From Marthasterias glacialis (taxonomy: Eukaryota; Echinodermata; Asteroidea; Forcipulatida; Asteriidae), in the NCBI GenBank assembly GCA_911728455.2, contig OU452222.1, positions 23,696,090 through 23,760,089 on the forward strand: a stretch of DNA of 64,000 nucleotides, read 5' to 3'. The notes under the pieces are model-generated. The model had not been told where the DNA came from and did not search any database. It saw only the letters and a program-made list of their open reading frames with translations. Both the position numbers and the translations under genes were made by a program. Below, piece after piece: positions 48,868 through 57,854 of the stretch; the stretch's first letter is position 1, and each line of letters opens with the position of its first letter.

Positions 48868-49697
48868 CTTCAGGTCTGAAAGATTATTCATTGCCCGAGT
48901 TATAACCGGTCCTACTAAATGCCGACCCCTGCCGACCCTTACCGACAACTCGAACAAACATACCGACAACTCATTCCATATGCACTCTTAGTCACTGGGT
49001 TAAGCTTTAAATGATAGATAATGTTACTTTGAGTCCTAAAAGCCTGATTTTTACTTCTTTGATATGAGGGAAATAAGTATTTTCAATCACGGAATGTGAT
49101 TTTCCGCGACGCAGTAGTGCTGTCCGCCATGATGCTCGATTATGCGAAGTGGACTAAACCATTTATCAATGGGTATAGTAAAAGTTTATACGACAACAGA
49201 GGGCGCCCTTCAAGAGCACAAATGTAGCAGTTTTAGCTTAACGAAAATAACATTTTAATATGAACATTTTAAAACCTTTTCTCTTCAAAAACAAAATGAT
49301 TCAACACTAGTATGAAGGATTTATTCTGGAATTATTTCTGATCTAGTTTAGAAGGGCGCCCTCTGTTGTCATACAAATTTTAAGTATACCCATTGGTAAA
49401 TGGTTTAGTCCACTACTCGTAATCGAGCATCATGGCGGACAGCACTACTGCGTCGCGGAAAATTACATTCCGTGATTGAAAATACTTATTTCTCTCATAT
49501 CACAGAAGTAAAAGTCAGGCTTTTAGGACTTAAAGTAACATTATCTATCATTTAAAGCTTAAACCAGTGACTAAGAGTGCATATTATGGAATGAGTTGTC
49601 GGTATGTTTGTTCGAGTTGTCGGTAAGGGTCGGCAGGGGTCGGCAATTAGTAGGACCAGTTATAACTCGGGCAATGAATACTCTTTCAGACCTGAAG
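48868..49697. mobile_element. 830-bp hairpin element with arms of about 345 bp
   Basis: Arms 48868-49212 and 49351-49697 are reverse complements with few differences, with the loop between them. Ends are CTTCAGGTCTGAAAG and its inverse. Internal GACCCCTGCCGACCC and GAACAAACATACCGACAACTC pieces lie near the ends. No ORF. Confidence 0.85.
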
Positions 49698-49816
49698 ATC
49701 TATCATTTATAGCTTAATTAAACCAGTGACTAAGAGTGCGTTTGGAATGAGTTGTCGGTAGGTTTTTTTCGAGTTGTCGGTAGGGGTCGGCAGGGGTCGG
49801 CAATTAGTAGGACCTC
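49698..49816. repeat. Direct duplication of part of the hairpin arm
   Basis: ACCAGTGACTAAGAGTGC through GGTCGGCAATTAGTAGGACC repeats 49543-49661 in the same orientation. Confidence 0.8.
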
Positions 49817-50299
49817 GAGTAACCGCTTGTTTATTTTCGCAGACCCTGAGGCTGCACCACGAGATTGGGCTGCTCTCCCATTAAGCTTGGGGCACGACTG
49901 AGTGGAAAAGAACCTCCACACAGAAAAAATGAACATTCATGATTTGTGTTACTGTCTACGTGGTCACACACCACCTCCAGCTAGACACTCCTTATCCTGA
50001 ATTCCCATTGACTGTATAAGATAATGTGTTCGCTAGGTTCGGCAATTTGTTTTTCTTTCTTCAAACTTTAGTTTAATCAATTAATTGTCAACAAAATGAT
50101 ACGTAGGCTATTGTTGAAATACAGTTACTCATAATCCTTGTTGATATTGTTTGAACAACCCTTAAACTGCCTTAAAACTAACTACGTAAACCACAATTTT
50201 TTTTATCCATTTCATTTTTTAAAATATTTTGTTTAAAGCTCATGAGAAAAACAAAGTATAGATTGTAAACGAATCTGATGTATGGTCAAGATGTTAAAA

Positions 50300-50425
50300 G
50301 TAGCTGGTCTAGAATACAGTGGTGCTGGGTCCGAATCCCACCCGAGTGGTATGCCTGGATACGTTGTTTATTTGTTCGTCCCCCGAAAGAGCTCGTGATG
50401 CATTGATTAAACAGTGCGTATCACA
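50300..50425 (+). mobile_element. SINE family A, decayed copy
   Basis: GCTGGTCTAGAATACAGTGG, GGGTCCGAATCCCACCCGAGTGGTATGCCTGG and a weak match to the body end (AACAGTGCGTATCAC). Confidence 0.55.
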
Positions 50426-50506
50426 AATGAAACGAACGCTTACAAAGCCAAATTGGTTTGAACCAAGAAATTTATTGAAAGTTGAAAATTTAAGAAAGTT
50501 CTACCC

Positions 50507-50637
50507 GTAGACTGTGTAAGTCTTGCGCGTATTCGAACATAAAGGTCCGTTTTGTTTTCCTTTACATGTTACAGCAATGTGTGTGGGACCAAAATGGTCC
50601 CAAAAATATTCGAATACACGCGAGACTTACAGTCTAT
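50507..50637. mobile_element. Small MITE, about 130 bp
   Basis: TAGACTGTGTAAGTCTTGCGCGTATTCGAA faces TTCGAATACACGCGAGACTTACAGTCTA. Confidence 0.75.
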
Positions 50638-50639
50638 TG

Positions 50640-52820
50640 CAAACTGTCCCACAAAGTATTCCTAAACATCTAAAACGTCAGTCTAAACTGAAGTCTAAAC
50701 TGATAAAAGCCTTTAGAGCGCTACATCAGCTCGGGTATACTCCCCAGGGAGCTGAGAAAGATTACAGGAATGTTATTGGCCCAATGACCACGGAACTAAA
50801 TGTAAAGGGCATTGAGACGTTATTGTGAAAATGCGCTATATAAGAACTAGTTATCATTATCATTAGTATTATGTCTTTGTAGTGTGAAAGAAACTATATC
50901 AAGATGATATATTGTCTGTTTGCAAGAAAACGTTTTGGAAAATGACTGCCATTTGTTTCAAATCTGTCTCAAATGAGCCAGATACCAGAATCGTCTCACG
51001 GAGTCCGCCAACAATTCGCATGATTGTATCTGCATCAAATGCACAATTCACCCAAATTCTGACACATATCTGCTGAACTAAAGCACTATTATGCTGCTTT
51101 TAAAATACCTGCACTTAGCGTAGGGTGTTGCCCAGACAGCCTGCATTCGACTGTTGCACTTTGCCCTCACCAACTTCACCTGATTGTAGTGATAACTGTG
51201 TATAAAGAATACCAGAAGGCAGATGCCGGTTCTTGCAAACTTTGGGGACGTCATTCACGTTACATGGTTGTGTAGATCATCATTATACGTGCATTAACTA
51301 CATTGTGATGCTGCAAATGAGCCATGATATTATATAATATTATACAAAACTAGTGGGGCTGAGGGCCTTAGCCTTCGGTCCAAACCGGACCTTCGTCAGA
51401 GGCAAAAACTAGCACTAACGTTAAAACAGGTCCATAAATAGAAAAAAGGAGTATAGAATTGCGTGAAGGAATCAAAGAATAGGCGGGAAAAAGATAGTCA
51501 ATTAAAGTGAATACATACAATATAAAATTATATAAATGTATAAATATATTGTTTGGGGTGAGCAAAGAAAATATGACTGATGCCGAACTCGAACCCGCGA
51601 CCTCTCGAATACCGCGAGCGGTCGAACCAACTGAACTAACCAGTATATTCATATGCGGGGAGGGAGATCCAGTATTTACCTAGATTGTAATGTCGGTGGT
51701 GGGGACTACTAACTTTTGACTGTAACATCTTGCTAAAACAGGACACGGATGGGTTGCCCAAGTCTGCCAGGGACGATCCCTCATCCCGGTCCGTCAAACC
51801 ACCATTTTTGTTTTCAGTCCGCTGTTCCCACTGGTAGACACGCCCCAAAACCACAGAGAGAGGACCACTCGGTCTATGGTCTTTTTCAATGTTCTCACAT
51901 GTACACACATCAAGGCATGCCTGAAAACTTTCTTTGTTCATATCTTAGGGTTTCCTTTGTTGTTGACTTCAATTTTACAACGCTACCTCTATTATTTTTG
52001 CACTCATTCACTTTTTGTGCATCAGCCTCTGGCTAATATGTTCTGATTTCTCGCAGGAAGAGTGTGGAGGATCGGCGAGTGCCCAAGCCACCTGGGATCC
52101 AATTCACACGAACTTCACAGTTCGAATTCTGTGTTCCTTACCTCTTCCAACAAAGACACGTGTTGTCTCAATGTGCTAATGAAACGGCGTAGCCAACATC
52201 CTTTTTTTTTGCAGGGGGGAAGTGGGGGAGGAGTGGAGGGGGAAGAGGTTGAGGGCACAGCTTTTTGTATATTGTCTGTTGGACTTCTGTCCGACTTTTG
52301 GTTGGCAAGCGCAATCACGTATGTGATTGGTCAACACAGCAGGGGGGGGGGGGCTTGATGGATCGTTCTATTTCAGTTGTCTGGTCACAGCAAATTATAC
52401 GGTGTCCAGAGGCTGACGGAGGGAGCCGGGGTCAAGTAGGGGGCAAGGTGTTCCAATGGCGAACCCAACCGAGTTCCAGAGATTCCAGACGATGTTATTG
52501 CCCAATCCCAAAAAGCTACATATGTAAAAAAATCCCTTCAAACCCAATCTCGTTCAGTTATGACTCACCATTTCGCAGGTGCAGATAAATTTCATGTATG
52601 AATTAATTTACAAGCAAGCGTTCAAACAAATCATTACACTTGAACTATGATCTGTCCCGTGTACTAAACTTGGACTTTCATAACTACACAAGTTATGCGA
52701 AATGTGTATTGTTCAGACTGGATGTTTTGGCGGTAAACCTCGTTCGAGCAGACATTTTAATAGTGTGCAAACGTAGAAAGAGTCTGCTTCATTTGATTGT
52801 CTGCGGATAGTAATTTCCAA
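50640..52820. other. Intergenic; SINE-like tRNA head and G-rich repeat
   Basis: 51573-51647 (minus) has box A-like TAGTTCAGTTGGTTCGAC and box B GGGTTCGAGTT, probably a SINE head. 52183-52460 is a copy of the dispersed G-rich repeat. No gene is supported upstream of 52823. Confidence 0.5.
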
Positions 52821-52822
52821 GC

Positions 52823-52883
52823 ATGATGTTTTTGTGTAAAATTGTGGTCACATTGGCTACTTTTGGGCTAGGATTGGCGGCAG
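52823..52883 (+). CDS. Exon 1 of plus-strand SRCR gene: signal peptide
   Basis: ATG at 52823 (an adjacent second ATG follows) encodes MMFLCKIVVTLATFGLGLAA, a textbook signal peptide with a small-residue cleavage site. The donor is GCAG followed by GTAAGCA at 52884, phase 1. No clear TATA box was identified upstream. Confidence 0.75.
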
Positions 52884-55800
52884 GTAAGCAAATTCACCAT
52901 TGGAGTGTTAGCTTTGTTCTAAGGGGTTGTAAATTATGTAAAACATGCTTTAACCACTAGACAAGTACCGTAGTAGTCTGTTAATTCGTCCATTGTTGAA
53001 CAAATCTCTGTAAAACTTATGTGGGTTCTCCTCTTCTGGGGTCTGTCCTAATGGACACATTGGACAGCCAATCGTTGTAAGTGAAGTTTGAAGCTTTGCA
53101 TGGTGTAGGAAAATAAGAATAATACTAGTAACTAGTAAACTTGCGGGTACAACCATGTGCTTGAATCTTGAAACTTATCAAGAACATGGTTGTACCCGCA
53201 AGTTTACTAGTTAATAGTAAAATCTTATTAGCCAATCGTTGTGTTGCAGACAATGAGGTTTGAACAAAATTCTTATTGCAAACACTGTACGATCTAGAAA
53301 CACTGCTGTGATGTGCTGCTTCAACTTCGCTTTTTAGGTGTTCGGCCAACAGCCAAACAACTATTGTTATTGAACATGAACATCAATGAGTAGATGAAAC
53401 CGAAACTTTTTGGAATGATGACGTCATCGATGACGTCATTACGTTAAATAAACGTTCAATAATTTGAATATTCATATCTTTAGAACTACAAGATTCTTCC
53501 ACAATATGAAACATCTTGTAATGATCTACAATGTCGTGGACAACTTGACCTCATTTAACCGGTCGAAACCTGAAGTTGAAAATTGCAAAAAAATTCATAA
53601 TCCAAGAACCGCTAATCATATCGTCAAAATGTCAAGGTCAGTTTTTAAGAGTGTTTAGCCTGCTCAAACTTTTGCACAGACATGATACCAGTTTGGCATT
53701 GTCTTCTGGTCGTAAAAGTGCGGGTTTGTGTTGACCTATAGATGTTTTTTGTTAATAATTATGTTTTTTATCGCTGAATTCGTGTTCGTTTTCACGAACA
53801 GCCACTTATCTTTATGTGGGCGAGAATAACGTTTTTGAGATAATCAACGTTGAAGTTTTGTTTGCGTTCAAAACGTAATTCCACAGGTAAAATAAGTATT
53901 ATTTTTTATCAATGCAATGTTAAATGATACTCAAGTACATAATGGTAACTATAGAATCATATTTTTTATATGGAGAAATGCTAAAATATGATTAAATATT
54001 AATTAAAGATAAGTGGCTGTTCGTGAAAACGGTGACGAATTGTTCTTTTCACCAGTTGTGCAATTTTTTGAACGTCCAGTTTTGCATGTTGAAACTTTTT
54101 TGTTGTACAATGATTCGGTGTGTTTGTTCGGCCACAAAATAGACGGCGACTTAATACTCTGTGGCGACAGCGACATAAACAGCGGCATGGTCATAATCGA
54201 ATTTGGAGGGAAAAAGGGAACAGTGTGCAACTACGACTGGGACATACATGCCGCGGACGTCGTCTGCAAACAGACAAGGGGGACCACGTCCAAGGCTACG
54301 GGTCACTTCGAGCCCAAGTTGGAGGATCTAGGGGTGTTTCTGGATGGGGTGCAATGTCAGGGCAACGAGGGCAGTCTGATGGATTGTGTTCACGGGGAAC
54401 TGGGTCGGTCGAGTTGCCCGCTTGAACGGAGTGCTGGGGTTATCTGTTGGCCACCAGAAACGTATCAAGGTACACCTTTCTTAGTTTATTACGTATTTCA
54501 GATACATGAACATTCAGTTTGTTGAAAAGTTTTTGGCTGAAACCTTAAAATAAGATTAATTTAAAACATATAAACATATTATTTTTTGTTCGTCACAAGT
54601 TTTTTCCCCGTACACTAAAATTGAATAAAAGTAGTCCCTTTCCTTTTTAGTAAATTTGATTTAAGAAAGTACATAGTTTTATTTCGATCATAATGTTTGC
54701 AATTTATGTTAAATCGCCTCTTTACCGTTTGATACGTCCACAGATAATACAGTCGATGGAAGCGTCCGCCTCGTGGACGGTCAGACGTCCAAAGATGGCC
54801 GCGTAGAAGTCTTCCTCACCTCCTCATGGGGACTGGTCTGTGACGATGGGTGGGACGACCGCGATGCCGATGCTGTGTGCAGACAGCTCGGCTGTGCCGG
54901 CTCAAAGGGCGCCACCGTAGGCTCGGCGTACGGTGAGGGGTCCCTCGATTTCAAACTGACGAACGTGGACTGCGCAACGTCAAACAAGAGATTGGTTGAC
55001 TGTCCGTACAGTTTCGTTGATAATACGACTGCTGGGTGCAATCATACGACGGAAGCTGGGGCTAAATGCGATTGTGGTACGTTCCAATCTCTGCTCAGTT
55101 TTCTCCCAATAAAACCACATTGAAGAACAGTGTAACGATGAAAGGGGAGAGGTTCGGGGACGTTAGGCGGCAGCAGACTTTCCAGGTACATGGGTGCCCC
55201 ACACTAAGCTTCCATTAGCAACCGATGCTTAATGCTAAATACTCAACACTACTCACAATTAATTAAAAGTCTCTCGCAGGCTCTTTGAAAACGAATCATT
55301 ATGCATTTTCTGACACTTAAACTTTGCTTTTCTTTTTCAATTTTAGTATGGTAGCCCTTGAGCTGTATTGCTATAAGCTCAACCAACATGAAAACACCCT
55401 TGAACGAGAAGAAACTAGCCAAAATCCATTCTTGAAAAAAAAACGACCCTACATTTTTTTAAATAGAAAATTAGGGCAATTTGTAGAGTGCTGGTGTACC
55501 CAAAATGCTCCAGGTTGAAAGTCAACAACTCAATGTGGCACAATATTTGACCATTTTACAATAATCCATAAAAGCAGGGACCTTCAAATCTTTGATTGTA
55601 CAGAATAAGTTGAAGGTTTACAAATTACCCACGAGGCTCGGCGCACAATTTTCTATCTATTTAGTGCAGTGCACCCACATTCATTGTTCACATAATGTGA
55701 ACGCAAACAATCATTATAGAAACTGAGCTGGTTTGTCTGCTGCCACCTAGCGCCCAAAATACCCCAATTTTCGATTTTTTATTATTATTATTCTTATTGT

Positions 55801-57852
55801 TATTTTTAATTACATTCTTGCGGAGGCCTTAGCTAATTTTGTATCCATCTTTGGCAGTTCATATTTTGTACATCGAAAAAGGTTTCATAAAGGGAAGTTT
55901 ATAGTTCAAAATGTCAACTGGGGAAGGTCATACTAAAAGTTGCAATTAAAAACAAAAATTTACCGAAGGATTACAAACTCGTTGGAATGGGTTTCTGCAA
56001 CACTTTTAGAACGTATGATCTATTATTAAACGATGTAATTGAACAAGAGATTTCTTTCTGTTTTTTTTCCTGTCAACTCAGGCATGAAAGTTACCGTTGG
56101 TGAAGGCAATTCAGGCAACGGTTTGGTGAAAGTGTCGCGTGCTGGTACAGCAGAGGAGACCCTGTGCTACGAAACCTTCCATCTAAGGACTGCTGACGTA
56201 GTTTGCAGAGAAGCCGGGTTCGTGGGGGCACTGTCGATATCTTCGGTTCAAAGAAGCAACAACACGCTCTCCGATGTTGCGTACTTGTGTGACGGGTCGG
56301 AGATTTCTCTCGTAGCTTGCCAAACGACAAGTTTTAACGTGTCCGACTGCACGGAGAGCAGGGAAACGGTTGTTGTATGCCAAACCAAAGGTGGGTGGGC
56401 AGCTGTTGTGACGTCTTATGGAGGCGATCTTATGGGAGACTTTTGGGGACTCTAGGTGGCAGCAGACTTGACAGGTATAACCACTGTTGTTTAGAGTAGT
56501 GGACATGTTCAGAGCTACGTTAACAATGTAAATTTGCCTGGTAAGTCTGCTGCCACCTAGCGTTCTAAAGTCTCACATTGTTTATTATTACACCTACTCT
56601 AAACATGAGATTACACTCATCCCCAATACACCATACAGCCCATTAATGTGAAGATTACACCAAAATGACGTTCTAGTGTTTCTGAGAAAAGGTATTTACA
56701 TGTATTATTTTAGTGTTATTTGAATAAAACAAAATAAAAAGTATGAACGTTTTATATATCCCACAATGACCCCTGAGTCTGACTTCAGATTTCAGACCAT
56801 TATGGCTGATCATGTCTGGCAAACCAACACACCTTTCTTTTGCAACGTCTCAGCCAACCAATATTTTTTTTTTTTTTTTTGCCAACCAAAGGAGAAACCA
56901 AGGGGAGCCACCAATGCAAAGCAAAATCAGATAATCACACTTTGTCAAAATGTTGCACAACTATTCAAACATTGTTTAGAATTTGTTGGAAACCAACCAA
57001 CCAATAATGTGTGTATTTTCTAAGGGATGGGTTTTCTTTAAATAGAAAGTTTGGTCACATCACAACGTCTGTCAACAAGACTTGAAAGATTTGCTACACT
57101 TGGCCGTCCATGACAACCAGCGCGGTTTGTCTATCAACAATAGAAGGGTATAATTATAGGCCAATGAGTCTGAAAACAATGGCCATCAGTAAGAGGAAGT
57201 TTTAAAACAGTCTCAAAGGGATCCTTTGCCTGGCTGCAGGGAAATATGCACCAATTTATCAGTATGGACCTTGTACATTGACGTCATCCCACCTCCATTT
57301 TTGTTTTGTTTTGTTTTGTTCTTTTGTGCAACCAGCATGACCCTTTTCGAAATCATGATTTGGGCTTCGGCTTTGACTTAGACGCAGTTGTTTAAAAGAC
57401 AAAAAAAAACCGTGCTTTCCTTACAAGGCTTCACACAAGAAGACAGAGCCCAAGCCAAAGCCGTGATTTCGAAAAGGGCTTATGAAATAATGGAAAATGC
57501 GCTGCGATGTGCTTACGGCGCTTAAAAGATAAGCAGTGCGCAATCTCTTTTTTATCCCTTCTTGAGGGCGCTCGTCTGCAGTAACATCATGTGCAAAAGT
57601 GTATTTATGTTTTAATCAGTGTTTTATTTATTTAATTATTTTTAATCTGATTTATTATTTCTTCTGATTTTGTTTTCCATTACAGATGACACGCTGCCCT
57701 CTGCCGAGCCAACTGGTTCGCCGGCTCCTTCAGGCTTGGGTACGGGGGCGATCGTTGGTATCGCTATCGGTGTACTGGCTGGTTTGCTGGTGATCGTCGT
57801 GCTTTGCTGTTTCCTGTGCAGGGGGCGGAGGGGCGGGCCGGCTTCTATATAA
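52823..57852 (+). CDS. Three-SRCR-domain type I membrane receptor (five exons)
   Basis: Five plus-strand exons join with phase 1 at every junction: 52823-52883, 54143-54469 (or from 54056), 54744-55076, 56082-56390 and 57686-57852. The product is about 398 residues (427 with the longer exon 2). Order: signal peptide (1-20), SRCR1 (about 21-129), SRCR2 (about 130-240), divergent SRCR3 (about 241-343), a short Pro/Ser stalk, a transmembrane helix (about 364-388) and a tail RGRRGGPASI. SRCR2 is the most canonical (RVEVF, WGLVCDDGWDD, AVCRQLGC). SRCR3 keeps six cysteines but has lost the RVEV and WG signatures. Each domain is one exon, as in group B SRCR proteins. A cell-surface binding or immune role is inferred from the family. 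The tail is too short for a known signalling motif, so signalling would need a partner chain. The introns hold several MITEs. Confidence 0.82.
53126..53215. mobile_element. Palindromic MITE (TAGTAAACTTG family), copy 2, in intron 1 of the plus-strand SRCR gene
   Basis: ACTAGTAAACTTGCGGGTAC and GTACCCGCAAGTTTACTAGT are perfect complements about 35 bp apart, extending through ACATGGTTGTACCC. Confidence 0.82.
53417..53441. promoter_or_regulatory. Double CRE palindrome
   Basis: TGACGTCATCGATGACGTCA holds two full TGACGTCA sites (CREB/ATF consensus) in one 20-bp palindrome, in intron 1 of the plus-strand SRCR gene. It may be an enhancer site; function is unproven. Confidence 0.45.
53775..54041. 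mobile_element. MITE ending just before SRCR exon 2
   Basis: GTTTTCACGAACAGCCACTTATCTTTA at 53787-53813 is the reverse complement of 54003-54031, with ends GAATTCGTG and CGAATTG. It sits against the upstream acceptor at 54054. Confidence 0.75.
54143..54469 (+). CDS. Exon 2 of plus-strand SRCR gene: SRCR domain 1
   Basis: The translation has DGDLILCGDS, KKGTVCNYDWDIHAADVVC, FLDGVQCQGNEGSLMDC and AGVIC, the SRCR order of cysteines, plus one extra Cys in the LILC position. The start is ambiguous. The acceptor at 54141-54142 (AAAATAG) and a stronger one at 54054-54055 (TTCTTTTCACCAG) are both phase 1; the longer form adds 29 residues. The donor is CAAG followed by GTACAC. Confidence 0.82.
54744..55076 (+). 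CDS. Exon 3 of plus-strand SRCR gene: SRCR domain 2
   Basis: The acceptor is GATACGTCCACAG at 54743. The translation includes GSVRLVDG, GRVEVFLTSSWGLVCDDGWD, DADAVCRQLGC, VDCATSNKRLVDC and CDC at the end. This is the best SRCR match in the window. It has the cysteine after RQLG (C4 of group B) but not the usual C1. Donor TGTG followed by GTACGT; 333 nt, phase 1 to 1. Confidence 0.88.
55155..55757. mobile_element. MITE in intron 3 of the plus-strand SRCR gene (GGCAGCAGACTT ends)
   Basis: GTTAGGCGGCAGCAGACTTTCC at the left end and GTCTGCTGCCACCTAGCG at the right end are inverted. The interior of about 600 bp holds a 64-codon ORF without motifs. Confidence 0.6.
56082..56390 (+). CDS. Exon 4 of plus-strand SRCR gene: divergent SRCR domain 3
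   Basis: The acceptor follows a TTTCTGTTTTTTTTCCTG tract ending CTCAG. The translation has GLVKVSRAG, ETLCYETF, TADVVCREAGF, VAYLCDGSEISLVAC, VSDC and VVVC. Six cysteines fall at group A spacing, but the WG and CDDGW signatures are lost. Donor AAAG followed by GTGGGT, a weaker donor; phase 1. Confidence 0.78.
56447..56570. mobile_element. Short MITE in intron 4 of the plus-strand SRCR gene, same ends
   Basis: CTCTAGGTGGCAGCAGACTTG and AAGTCTGCTGCCACCTAGCG are inverted ends; the copy is 124 bp. Confidence 0.78.
56766..57160. repeat. Dispersed repeat of about 390 bp, copy 2
   Basis: Direct relative of 42045-42440, here with an inserted T-run (56864-56880). Confidence 0.75.
57345..57482. mobile_element. 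Small MITE in intron 4 (CCCTTTTCGAAATCA ends)
   Basis: CCCTTTTCGAAATCATGATTTGGGCTT and its inverse AAGCCAAAGCCGTGATTTCGAAAAGGG lie about 85 bp apart. Confidence 0.78.
57686..57852 (+). CDS. Exon 5 of plus-strand SRCR gene: stalk, transmembrane helix, short tail
   Basis: The acceptor is TTTTGTTTTCCATTACAG at 57685, phase 1. The exon encodes DDTLPSAEPTGSPAPSG, then GAIVGIAIGVLAGLLVIVV, LCCFLC and RGRRGGPASI before TAA. Gly at 364, 368, 372 and 376 forms a GxxxG series, and Cys 384, 385 and 388 lie at the inner membrane face. Confidence 0.82.
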
Positions 57853-57854
57853 TA

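Noticed and set aside
53464..53658. ORF inside intron 1 of the plus-strand SRCR gene
   Set aside because: No SRCR or other motif and no phase-1 acceptor/donor pair that would make it an exon.
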